Source: JAUSNA01 sp964511965 (GTDB lineage: Bacteria > Patescibacteriota > Microgenomatia > Levybacterales > GWA1-39-11). From it: a stretch of 64,000 nucleotides of DNA. The stretch is from contig CAZEGF010000008.1 in NCBI GenBank assembly GCA_964511965.1, positions 11,493 to 75,492 on the forward strand. The letters run 5' to 3'. Below are positions 49,144 through 57,030 of this stretch, piece by piece; positions within the stretch are counted from its first letter, which is position 1, and every line of letters starts with the position of its first letter. A model generated the notes under the pieces. The model was not told the origin of the DNA and ran no database searches. It saw nothing but the letters and a program-made list of their open reading frames with translations. A program made the translations under genes and the position numbers.

Positions 49144-50121
49144 ATGGCAGAAAAGCACGGCGAATATCAATACCTCGACTTATTAAAAGAAATTCTCAAG
49201 AATGGTGAACGAAAAGTTGATCGTGGAACAGACATAGTTCTTTATAGTCTCTTTGGCCGTCAAACCCGCTATGATCTTTCAAAAGGAATCCCTGTTCTTA
49301 CAACAAAAAAAGTATATTGGAAAGGTGTTTTGGAAGAACTTTACTGGTTCATGTCAGGTCAAACAAATATCAAATACTTGGTGGACAAAAATGTTCATAT
49401 TTGGGATGACTATCCATACAAAATATACCAAGGGAAAATGGAGAAAGAGAAAAAGAACACTCTCACGAAAGATGAATTTATAGAAAAGATCCATAAAGAT
49501 AGTATTTTCGCCAAAAAATGGGGGAATTTACCTCGAATTTATGGAGAAATGTGGAGGCACTGGCCCACTAGAACGAAAGGAAGGACGATAGATCAGCTTA
49601 AATGGATCATGCAAGAGATGAAAGATGATCCAGATGCAAAAAATCTAATTCTTAACTCCTGGAATCCTGAGTATTTGTATACGATGGCAACAAATGAGGA
49701 TGCATCTAGATTTCCGATTTGCCACAACATGTTTCAAGTAAGCCGACGTGGAGACAAACTTTCTCTGCATTTGTATCAGCGTAGTGCCGACATATTTCTT
49801 GGAGTACCATTTAATATTGCTTCATACGCACTTTTAACAATAGTTCTGGCAAAGATTGCAGGGCTTGAGCCGGGAGAATTTATTCATACATTTGGAGATG
49901 TTCATATTTACGAGAACCATATTCCTCAAGTGAAAGAACAGCTTAAAAGAAAACCTAGACCTTTCCCAACTATAAAGTTTACAAAGAATTTCAAAAGTAT
50001 TGATGATTTTAGACCTGAATTTGTAGAGCTTGTAAATTATGATCCATACCCAATGCTCAAAGCTGAACTGACTGTTGCCGGAGGTCTGTATGACAAGAAG
50101 ACCGGAAAAATGGCAAAGTAA
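49144..50121 (+). CDS. thyA: Thymidylate synthase
   Basis: Methylates dUMP to dTMP using methylene-tetrahydrofolate. 325 residues, longer than the usual 264 because of an insertion around residues 85-120. Folate/phosphate sites: RIYGEMWRHW; catalytic Cys in FPICHNMFQV (Ile replaces the usual Pro before Cys-His); SLHLYQRSADIFLGVPFNIASYALL. It works with DHFR downstream. Confidence 0.95.
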   Translation: MAEKHGEYQYLDLLKEILKNGERKVDRGTDIVLYSLFGRQTRYDLSKGIPVLTTKKVYWKGVLEELYWFMSGQTNIKYLVDKNVHIWDDYPYKIYQGKMEKEKKNTLTKDEFIEKIHKDSIFAKKWGNLPRIYGEMWRHWPTRTKGRTIDQLKWIMQEMKDDPDAKNLILNSWNPEYLYTMATNEDASRFPICHNMFQVSRRGDKLSLHLYQRSADIFLGVPFNIASYALLTIVLAKIAGLEPGEFIHTFGDVHIYENHIPQVKEQLKRKPRPFPTIKFTKNFKSIDDFRPEFVELVNYDPYPMLKAELTVAGGLYDKKTGKMAK

Positions 50122-50124
50122 TCA

Positions 50125-50154
50125 GTATCACGTATTTTGTATTATGTATTATGT
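50125..50154 (+). repeat. Heptamer repeat between thyA and the four-helix bundle gene
   Basis: Units GTATTTT, GTATTAT, GTATTAT, GTATGG, running right up to the ATG at 50155. Confidence 0.75.
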
Positions 50155-50529
50155 ATGGAGTCTAAAATTAAATCCTTTACCGATCTTAATGCATGGAAAG
50201 AAGGGCACAAACTTGTTATTTCTGTATATAAACAAATATTAAATTTTCCCAAGAATGAACAATACGGATTAGCTGATCAAATGAGAAGATGTGCAGTTTC
50301 TATTACCTCAAATATTGCGGAAGGATTTTCTCGACGAACTAGTAAAGACAAAATTCAGTTTTATTATATTGCTTTAGGTTCAGTAACAGAACTTCAAAAC
50401 CAACTTATAATTGCTAGGGATCTAAAATATATATCAATTGATTCGTTTAAGGAGCTTGCTGATCAAACTATCATTGTAAGTAAATTAATAAACGGGTTGA
50501 TTAAAAGTCTTAGTTCGCATAATACTTAA
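50155..50529 (+). CDS. Four-helix bundle protein (S23-like), second copy
   Basis: 124 residues from the ATG at 50155. Signature parts: FTDLNAWKEGHKLVISVYK, QMRRCAVSITSNIAEGFSRR, FYYIALGSVTELQNQLIIARDL. It interrupts thyA-folA, which are otherwise adjacent partners, and is directly preceded by a heptamer repeat, as is the copy at 32369. This suggests insertion into the operon. Confidence 0.87.
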   Translation: MESKIKSFTDLNAWKEGHKLVISVYKQILNFPKNEQYGLADQMRRCAVSITSNIAEGFSRRTSKDKIQFYYIALGSVTELQNQLIIARDLKYISIDSFKELADQTIIVSKLINGLIKSLSSHNT

Positions 50530-50532
50530 TAC

Positions 50533-51033
50533 ATGATACAAAATACAGTTAAGATTTCACTTATAGCATCAGTTGGTAAAAACAGAGAATTGGGTCGAGG
50601 AAACGAGCTTTTATTTAAAATTCCAGAGGACATGAAGATGTTTCGTGAAAAAACCACAGGACATGTAGTTATTATGGGAAGAAAAACATATGAGAGTATT
50701 GGGCGACCATTACCAAATAGAACCAATATAGTTATAACAAGAACTTTAAACTTAAAACCTCAAACTTCAGATTTGATATTTGTTTCATCAATCGATGAGG
50801 CGTTAGAACTGGCAAAAACAATTGAAGAAAAAGAGATTTTTGTAATCGGGGGAGCTCAAATTTATGCCCAGGCCTTGCCGTACGCTGATAAATTGTATTT
50901 AACGGTCGTCAACAAAACAGTTAGTGACGCAGATGCCTTTTTTCCCGATTATTCTGAGTTTAAAACAGTCCTTTTTGAAAGACCGAGCCGCGATCAAAAT
51001 TATTCTTATACTTTTGTGGATCTCGCCCGCTAG
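50533..51033 (+). CDS. folA: Dihydrofolate reductase
   Basis: Regenerates tetrahydrofolate for ThyA. 166 residues: SLIASVGKNRELGRGNELLFKIPEDMK (usual W of the motif replaced by L), VIMGRKTYESIG, PNRTNIVITR and IFVIGGAQIYAQAL. A heptamer repeat (50738-50768) encodes LNLKPQTSD after the ITR strand. Four bp after the preceding gene. Confidence 0.94.
   Translation: MIQNTVKISLIASVGKNRELGRGNELLFKIPEDMKMFREKTTGHVVIMGRKTYESIGRPLPNRTNIVITRTLNLKPQTSDLIFVSSIDEALELAKTIEEKEIFVIGGAQIYAQALPYADKLYLTVVNKTVSDADAFFPDYSEFKTVLFERPSRDQNYSYTFVDLAR
50738..50768 (+). repeat. Heptamer repeat inside folA
   Basis: Degenerate units AAACTTA, AAACCTC, AAACTTC, translated in a surface loop following NIVITRT. Confidence 0.65.
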
Positions 51034-51038
51034 TTCTC

Positions 51039-51067
51039 TTGCAACTTAATTCCCCTTCTGCTTAAAT
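51039..51067 (+). promoter_or_regulatory. Promoter of the EndoQ-like gene
   Basis: TTGCAA (51039-51044), a 17-nt spacer and TTAAAT (51062-51067), then 7 nt to the ATG at 51075. It is weaker at -10 than the others but has the same leaderless spacing. Confidence 0.45.
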
Positions 51068-51074
51068 CTTGACA

Positions 51075-52478
51075 ATGGAACTTGTCATAGATCTTCATCT
51101 TCATTCCCGATTTTCAAGAGCAGTAAGTCAGCGCATGAATTTGCAGAATATGTATATTTGGGGCCGAAAGAAAGGCCTTAATGTCCTTTCCATCGCAGAT
51201 TTTACGTATCCTCTTTGGTTTAAGGAAACAAAAGCACAGCTCGAAGAGTCACAAGAAGGAATTTACAGGTTAAAACGGGAAAAAGAGGTTGAGCAAGAAT
51301 TCAATTTACCACTTCGAGAGAACGATGTTGGGATGCATTTTATGTTAGTGACAGAAGTTGCTTGTATATATGGAGGAAGAGTAAAAGACGGACAAGCAGG
51401 GTCATATAGAATCCATTGTCTGATTCTTGCTCCAAACTATGATGTTGCATTGAAAATCAATAAAGCTTTTATTGCACGGGGATTCAATCTTACAGCTGAT
51501 GGAAGACCAATTTTAGGTATTTCAGCACGGGATTTGACGGAAATGTTATTTGAGATAGATCGAAAAATAGTTATTATCCCATGTCACATTTGGACCCCAT
51601 GGTTTTCTCTCTATGGCTCAAAAGGTGGGTATGACCGGATAGCGGACTGCTTTGGAAATTATTCAAAATATATATTTGCGGTAGAAACCGGTCTTTCATC
51701 TGATCCATCTATGAACTGGAGAATAAATGAACTTAATTCAAGATCAATTGTGAGCTTTTCAGATGCTCATTCCTTGGAGAAGATGGGCCGTGAGGCCACC
51801 GTTCTAAAACTGAAAACTGAAAACCGAAAACTGAAAACTGATGATATAACGTATTCAAACATCATGAACAGTTTGATTAGAGGTAAAGAAAAAGTTTTCG
51901 AACTTGCATATACCATCGAATTTTACCCTGAAGAAGGTAAATATCACTATACGGGGCACAGAAATTGCAATGTTATTCAAACCCCAGAAGAAACAAAGAA
52001 GAATGGGGACATATGCCCAGTTTGTAAAAGAGAATTGACCATTGGGGTAATGCATAGGGTAGATGAACTAGCTGATAATGAGGAGAGCAATTTCATAAAA
52101 GAAGCGGACGCTTATGGGACAGTATGGCTAAAGGATAAAAAGGGGATTCGTCCTCCTTATATAAATCTGGTTCCGCTTTTGGAGATTTTGTCAGAAGCAC
52201 TAAATTCGGGAGTATCTTCCCAAGCAGTCCAAAATGCTTATGACAATCTGATCTCGCAATTTGGGTCAGAGCATGAAATATTACTCCGTTCTCCACTCGA
52301 AAAAATTCAGACTCTTTCCGGGGTAACAATTGCTGAAGGGATTCAAAAAGTAAGGGAGAGGAATATTCATATCAACCCTGGGTATGATAATACGTACGGA
52401 GTTGTAGAAATTTGGGGTAATTCCACAAAATATCAACAAGAAATTAAATCAAAAGAAGAGCAAAAAGGGCTTTTTTAA
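51075..52478 (+). CDS. EndoQ-like PHP-domain endonuclease
   Basis: 467 residues, matching the PHP-plus-zinc layout of endonuclease Q, which nicks 5' of deaminated bases (U, hypoxanthine, xanthine) in DNA. Metal residues: DLHLHSRFSRA at the N-terminus, later CHIWTPW and SFSDAHSLE. A zinc site lies at CNVIQTP...CPVCKREL (about 300-325), followed by MHRVDELAD. The C-terminus is QKGLF, a sliding-clamp-binding type peptide. A heptamer repeat encodes KLKTENRKLKTD. EndoQ is mainly archaeal; its position after thyA/folA fits uracil control in DNA. Confidence 0.82.
   Translation: MELVIDLHLHSRFSRAVSQRMNLQNMYIWGRKKGLNVLSIADFTYPLWFKETKAQLEESQEGIYRLKREKEVEQEFNLPLRENDVGMHFMLVTEVACIYGGRVKDGQAGSYRIHCLILAPNYDVALKINKAFIARGFNLTADGRPILGISARDLTEMLFEIDRKIVIIPCHIWTPWFSLYGSKGGYDRIADCFGNYSKYIFAVETGLSSDPSMNWRINELNSRSIVSFSDAHSLEKMGREATVLKLKTENRKLKTDDITYSNIMNSLIRGKEKVFELAYTIEFYPEEGKYHYTGHRNCNVIQTPEETKKNGDICPVCKRELTIGVMHRVDELADNEESNFIKEADAYGTVWLKDKKGIRPPYINLVPLLEILSEALNSGVSSQAVQNAYDNLISQFGSEHEILLRSPLEKIQTLSGVTIAEGIQKVRERNIHINPGYDNTYGVVEIWGNSTKYQQEIKSKEEQKGLF
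51808..51842 (+). repeat. Heptamer tandem repeat inside the EndoQ-like gene
   Basis: Five clean units: AAAACTG, AAAACTG, AAAACCG, AAAACTG, AAAACTG. One of the most regular arrays in the window; translated as KLKTENRKLKTD. Confidence 0.8.
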
Positions 52479-53722
52479 TATTCGTAGCTTAAGAATTTAT
52501 CCAATCCCCGTTTCATCTGGATTATACGAGCCAACGCTATTTCATTCACCTTTTTTATGATACGTCTTGAGACTTTATGCCTTGAAAGGACTTTTTCATA
52601 TAGGGAAATAAGATCCATAGTTATATCTGTTCCATTGAAGTTTTTAAATGCTATATCATATGATGCTTTTCCCATTTTTTCCCTCAGAGTATCATCTTCC
52701 AAAAGTTTTAAAATTGCATCCGAAAAGGCAAGGACTGAAAGGGGGAGATAATACCCATTGACCTCATTTTCTATAACTCCGTCATATGCCAGGTCATTTG
52801 CTACAACCAATGGAAGACCGGCACTCGCGGCTTCAAGAACACATACTCCTTGAGTTTCGGATTCTGATGAGAATGCAAAAAGAACAGCATCTTTATACGC
52901 TTGAGGCATGAGTTGTGGATCAATACTATCTATAAAATGAATGCGCTCCGAAAGCCTCAATTTTGAGGCTAGATCTCTAAGGTTTTCTTTTTCAGGACCC
53001 TTTCCAACTATTACAAGATCCACTGAAGAATTTTTCTTTGCAACTGTTCCAAAAGCCCGAATAAGAAAGGAGAAATTTTTCTCGATTCCCAGCCTTCCGA
53101 CAGTCAGAATAAGAGGTGTAGTTGGAGGAAGTGAGAGTAAGTTATGTAAAAAACCAGTATTTTGAGTTTGAAAATTTTCAATAGGTACAAAATTTGGGAT
53201 AACCGTTATTTCTTTTTTAACACCATAAGACTGTAGTTCCAGTTGCATCTTTTTAGAAGGGACGATAACCGCATCACATATATTTGCAAACACCCGCATG
53301 CCGGTTGCTATCATTTTGGGCTTGACTACCTTTCCTTTCAAAAAGTAGTGTGTATATTTAGTATGAAGATTATGAAAAGTCAGGACGTAGGGAACACCTT
53401 TAATACGTGCGACTTGATAACCCAAAAATGAAAAAGCACCATTACCATGAGCATGGACAATGTCAAAATCTTCTTTTGCAATTTCTTTTATGACAGATGC
53501 TGAGGTTGGGATAGGAAGACGCACCTCAGGTTCTGAAGAAAGAACTTTAAGTGATGAAATTCGTATGACATTTTTTGATTTATCTTTGTATCCCTTTACT
53601 TTTGGAGCATAAATCATAACCTGGTGACCCTTTTGCTCAAGTTCCTTTGTGAAATGGTCAAGAGATACTGTAACCCCATTGAGACTTGGATGGTAAGTAT
53701 CCGTAAAAAATGCAATTTTCAT
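52475..53722 (-). CDS. Glycosyltransferase family 4
   Basis: 415 residues, GT-B fold. FTDTYHPSLNGVTVSLDHF at the N-terminus, VHAHGNGAFSFLGY, then ILTVGRLGIEKNFSFLIRAF and SSESETQGVCVLEAASAGLPLV with the donor-site Glu pair. This resembles diacylglycerol glucosyl- or phosphatidylinositol mannosyltransferases, so glycolipid synthesis is plausible. It ends with a 4-bp overlap with the EndoQ gene. Confidence 0.88.
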   Translation of the reverse strand: MKIAFFTDTYHPSLNGVTVSLDHFTKELEQKGHQVMIYAPKVKGYKDKSKNVIRISSLKVLSSEPEVRLPIPTSASVIKEIAKEDFDIVHAHGNGAFSFLGYQVARIKGVPYVLTFHNLHTKYTHYFLKGKVVKPKMIATGMRVFANICDAVIVPSKKMQLELQSYGVKKEITVIPNFVPIENFQTQNTGFLHNLLSLPPTTPLILTVGRLGIEKNFSFLIRAFGTVAKKNSSVDLVIVGKGPEKENLRDLASKLRLSERIHFIDSIDPQLMPQAYKDAVLFAFSSESETQGVCVLEAASAGLPLVVANDLAYDGVIENEVNGYYLPLSVLAFSDAILKLLEDDTLREKMGKASYDIAFKNFNGTDITMDLISLYEKVLSRHKVSRRIIKKVNEIALARIIQMKRGLDKFLSYEY

Positions 53723-53770
53723 AGCTATACTAGTACATATTCTATCACGTCAGGTGTTTGGAACGTAATA

Positions 53771-53776
53771 TATAAT
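53771..53776 (+). promoter_or_regulatory. -10 box of the hydrolase gene, leaderless
   Basis: TATAAT ends 6 nt before the ATG at 53783. Confidence 0.55.
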
Positions 53777-53782
53777 AAGGGC

Positions 53783-55063
53783 ATGACAGAAGAAATTATA
53801 AATGACGCAATGGCAAACATTGCACAAAAAAGACAAGAGATTCAAGGAACAAAGACGAATGTTTTGACCCGTCCGGAAGCAAGCAGAGAAGACCCGGATG
53901 CAAAAAGAAGTCCAACAAATAGACTTATTCGTGGATCCTTAGCCCATGCGCTTACATTTCTTCGGGATGACCCGCGAGTAACTGGGGAAAATAGACAAGT
54001 TTTGTATGATTTTGCCAGAGAAGAGAGAGAATTAGCTTCAAACCTAGACAAATTAGATGCCCAATATCGTTCAAACACAGCTGAATACGATGATGGAAAG
54101 GGCGGGAAAATCCATACGGTAACGCTTGACCTCAAAGAACTTACCGAAGGAGAAGAAGATACACGGGTTCCGTGGGTAATGATAGGAGGAGCTTCATCAA
54201 CTGATGAAGGAAATGCAGAGCTTCCCATGGCTATGGCACTTCAGGGAGAAAAAGTCACCATTCTTACGTACCCTGAACAAATGAAATTGCAAAAAGGAGG
54301 AGATGGTAGAAGTATTTTGGAATCACTTAGCAATAAAGGACAGGAAGACCTGGCGATATTTAAAAATGTTGCTCCACAAGTAGGATACGCAAAAACAAAT
54401 TTACTGGGTCATTCATTGGGTGGAGCAATGGTACTATCAATGGCATCAGACCCGGAATTTGCTTCAAAAATGGGAATAGAAAACGTAGTAGTTATGGCAC
54501 CCACTGGATTTGAAAAAAGAAGATTTGTAGGAATTAGTAAAGCATTTCTAGATGAAGGAGGGAAACTCAATAGCGACCCAGAGGCAAAAGTTTTTCTTGA
54601 TCAAGGTGTTGTAGATGCTAACAGACCATCAGGAGTAGGGGGAGGAGAAGGGATTAAAGGTCAAATAAAGCTGGGAATCGATTTAGTAAGTGGAGGGAAG
54701 GCAGCTGCTACAAAGATGATAGATGGTGAAGTTCTAGCCCGTGCAGCTTCAAATATACAAGGAGATCTTGAAATATGGACCTCGAGTAACGATAAAATAA
54801 TTAACGCAGATGCAATAGCTGGAGTTGTTGGTGAAGCACCGTTCACCACCAATAATGTTTCTCTTTATAGCATGGAGGGTGGGAACCACAATTCATACTT
54901 TACTGAATTTGGTTTTAATCGAGCGAGGCAAGAAGAACAACAAGCTCGTCATGAAGCTCAAACCACAGCTATCGGCAAAAAAGTAAGTATGGAATCTGTG
55001 GAGCGGTCAGGTGCTGAATTTATTCTCAAGCAAATGCAAGTTCCTACTTCTGAGGCTGCGTGA
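53783..55063 (+). CDS. Alpha/beta-hydrolase, lipase-like
   Basis: About 426 residues from the ATG at 53783 (the longer frame overlaps the divergent glycosyltransferase and precedes the promoter). Nucleophile elbow GHSLGGAMV near residue 215. A candidate acid lies in VVMAPTGF or the later DKIINAD, and a late His in GGNHNSYF. No signal peptide. N- and C-terminal charged helices flank the hydrolase core. Substrate unknown. Confidence 0.78.
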   Translation: MTEEIINDAMANIAQKRQEIQGTKTNVLTRPEASREDPDAKRSPTNRLIRGSLAHALTFLRDDPRVTGENRQVLYDFAREERELASNLDKLDAQYRSNTAEYDDGKGGKIHTVTLDLKELTEGEEDTRVPWVMIGGASSTDEGNAELPMAMALQGEKVTILTYPEQMKLQKGGDGRSILESLSNKGQEDLAIFKNVAPQVGYAKTNLLGHSLGGAMVLSMASDPEFASKMGIENVVVMAPTGFEKRRFVGISKAFLDEGGKLNSDPEAKVFLDQGVVDANRPSGVGGGEGIKGQIKLGIDLVSGGKAAATKMIDGEVLARAASNIQGDLEIWTSSNDKIINADAIAGVVGEAPFTTNNVSLYSMEGGNHNSYFTEFGFNRARQEEQQARHEAQTTAIGKKVSMESVERSGAEFILKQMQVPTSEAA

Positions 55064-55075
55064 TATGATATTCAA

Positions 55076-55771
55076 ATGAAAGTTAGTGTTGTTATCCCCG
55101 CTTACAACGAAGAGCACAATATTGGTGCTTGTCTTGATTCAATCCACAATCAGACGCAAAAAGCATTCGAAGTTATCGTCGTCGACAATAATTCGACAGA
55201 CAACACTGCAATTGTTGCGAAAGAACATGGTGCAAAAGTAGTATTTGAGGCAAAACGGGGTATTATTCCTGCTCGAGACCGGGGATTTAATGAAGCAACC
55301 GGGGATGTGATAGTAAGGACAGATGCAGACACCATAGTACCGCGTAATTGGATATCAAAAATTTCCCATCATTTTGAGGATAAAACAGTTGATAGGTTGG
55401 CTGGAGGAAGTGTGTTCTATCGTCCGTGGATGTGGCCAATATTTAATATGTTCGTATTTTGGGATAATGATATATTTGGATACAAAGCATTATTTGGGCC
55501 TAATTTTGCTATTAGAAAAAGTGCTTGGGATAAAGTCAAAAATGAACTTTGTCATGACAACGTAAAATTTCATGAGGATTTAGACCTTGCTATTCATTTA
55601 AGTAATTATGGACGATATGCGCGGGATTATTCTATTAAAGTAGATACATCAACAAGAAGGGTAGCTCATATCTCTTCATTTTTTATAGATTATCCTTTGA
55701 AATGGGTACGAACTGTTTTTTTGAAGAAACACAGGAGATTAAGTTCAAATCCGTTGTTTAAACACCTCTAG
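55076..55771 (+). CDS. Glycosyltransferase family 2
   Basis: 231 residues, GT-A fold, inverting. VVIPAYNEEHNIGACLDSI, the first Asp in VVDNNSTD, the DxD metal site in RTDADTIV, and HEDLDLAIHL for the acceptor base region. No membrane helices, so it acts at the cytoplasmic face. TATGAT 6 nt before the ATG. Confidence 0.9.
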   Translation: MKVSVVIPAYNEEHNIGACLDSIHNQTQKAFEVIVVDNNSTDNTAIVAKEHGAKVVFEAKRGIIPARDRGFNEATGDVIVRTDADTIVPRNWISKISHHFEDKTVDRLAGGSVFYRPWMWPIFNMFVFWDNDIFGYKALFGPNFAIRKSAWDKVKNELCHDNVKFHEDLDLAIHLSNYGRYARDYSIKVDTSTRRVAHISSFFIDYPLKWVRTVFLKKHRRLSSNPLFKHL

Positions 55772-55774
55772 AAA

Positions 55775-56041
55775 TTATTTCCCACGCTTTCTGAAGAAGA
55801 AATAATAAACTCCGGCAATAATAATCACCGAAATTATCTGATTTTGAAGACCTTTATCTATACCTGGAATTAATTCTGAAATACTTTCAATATAAAATAC
55901 ATTAATGTAAGAAAAATCCCAATGTCTTATTGCTAGAATGAAGGTGACAGCAATATGAATAATTGCAAATAAAACAAACATATCGCGAAGAGCGTCAAAG
56001 AATCGCCTATGAGATTTATAAAATTTTTGTACCTCGTGCAT
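55775..56041 (-). CDS. Small membrane protein, hypothetical
   Basis: 88 residues from the ATG at 56041, which lies 7 nt after TATAAT. Two helices: about 15-38 (MFVLFAIIHIAVTFILAI) and about 64-82, with a basic tail FFRKRGK. Convergent with the glycosyltransferase gene. Not recognised. Confidence 0.6.
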   Translation of the reverse strand: MHEVQKFYKSHRRFFDALRDMFVLFAIIHIAVTFILAIRHWDFSYINVFYIESISELIPGIDKGLQNQIISVIIIAGVYYFFFRKRGK

Positions 56042-56119
56042 GTTTTTAATTATATACATAAAAGTAGTATGTTGCAGTTGCCAGTTGTGATACACTAATT
56101 ATTGAGAGGAGGTGAAATT

Positions 56120-56446
56120 ATGGCACAATCAAATAGTAATGAAAAAGTTATGGGCGCGGTAGCCTATTTATTAGGATTTATTACCGGAGTCATTCTCCTT
56201 TTAACAGAAAAGCAGAATAGATTCGTTAGATTCCATGCAATGCAATCTACAGTACTTTTTGGAGGTATTTTTATACTAAATATTGCTCTCGGATTTGTTC
56301 CTGGAGTAGGTTGGGCGGTAGGTTCACTCCTGTCTCTCGTAACCTTTGTACTCTGGATCGTTTGTATGTGGAAGGCATTCCAAGGAGAAATGTTCAAATT
56401 GCCTGTCGTTGGAGACTTCGCAGAATCACAATTAAAGAAAATTTAA
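56120..56446 (+). CDS. DUF4870-like small membrane protein
   Basis: 108 residues with helices at about 10-28, 42-62 and 68-85 and the DUF4870/Tic20-like core RFHAMQS. The ATG at 56120 follows GAGGAGGTG at good spacing, so this is one of the few native genes with a clear SD. A strong terminator follows, making it a stand-alone unit. High expression is plausible. Confidence 0.8.
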   Translation: MAQSNSNEKVMGAVAYLLGFITGVILLLTEKQNRFVRFHAMQSTVLFGGIFILNIALGFVPGVGWAVGSLLSLVTFVLWIVCMWKAFQGEMFKLPVVGDFAESQLKKI

Positions 56447-56462
56447 TTTTGGAATCCACTTT

Positions 56463-56499
56463 AAAAAGACAAAAGGTATTTGTTGCCTTTTGTCTTTTT
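56463..56499 (+). terminator. Rho-independent terminator after the DUF4870 gene
   Basis: Perfect 14-bp stem AAAAAGACAAAAGG/CCTTTTGTCTTTTT with a 9-nt loop and a T-rich 3' side. Confidence 0.85.
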
Positions 56500-56541
56500 G
56501 TATCTAAATAGTGTTTATAAAAATGAAAAACACTACATCTC

Positions 56542-56571
56542 TTGACAAACATGGTTTTTAGAAGATATACT
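56542..56571 (+). promoter_or_regulatory. trxA promoter
   Basis: TTGACA (56542-56547), an 18-nt spacer and TATACT (56566-56571), 14 nt before the trxA ATG. The consensus -35 marks it as strong. Confidence 0.7.
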
Positions 56572-56585
56572 GATATTCGTTTTAT

Positions 56586-56906
56586 ATGACAACAAAACTT
56601 ACAGACGATACATTCCAGAAAGAAGTTCTCGAATCCCCAACTCCGGTTCTTGTTGATTTTTGGGCAGAGTGGTGCCAACCATGTCAAATGGTGGGTCCGG
56701 TTGTCGAAGAATTGTCGGATGAATATACAGGAAAAGTAGCATTTGGGAAGTTAAATGTTGATGAAAACATCAATGTTCCCGGGAATTATGGGGTCATGTC
56801 AATTCCATCTCTTATTATTTTCAAAGACGGAAAACCTTTCAAAACGATGGTAGGAGTTCAAGGTAAAGATACCCTCAAAAAAGCGATAGATGAAGCACTC
56901 AATTAA
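56586..56906 (+). CDS. trxA: Thioredoxin
   Basis: 106 residues. Active site WCQPC (WAEWCQPCQM), where most thioredoxins have WCGPC; the Gly-to-Gln change may shift redox potential. cis-Pro in SIPSLIIF; end GVQGKDTLKKAIDE. It pairs with the downstream reductase, separated by a repeat-rich gap. Confidence 0.94.
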   Translation: MTTKLTDDTFQKEVLESPTPVLVDFWAEWCQPCQMVGPVVEELSDEYTGKVAFGKLNVDENINVPGNYGVMSIPSLIIFKDGKPFKTMVGVQGKDTLKKAIDEALN

Positions 56907-57030
56907 TTGAGAATCGAGACTGGAAGCTAGATACTAGAATTTGATGCTTGAATATAGAATTTAGAATCAAACCTCAATTATCCAGCCTCAAGATCTACCT
57001 TCAAACTTCTAGTTTCAAACCTCAACACAT
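56907..57030 (+). repeat. Intergenic degenerate heptamer repeat between trxA and trxB
   Basis: About 120 bp of units around TCAAACC/TCAATTA and TAGAATT with period 7 (TCAAACC, TCAATTA, TCCAGCC, TCAAGAT). This fills the whole gap; no ORF or promoter is obvious. Confidence 0.6.
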
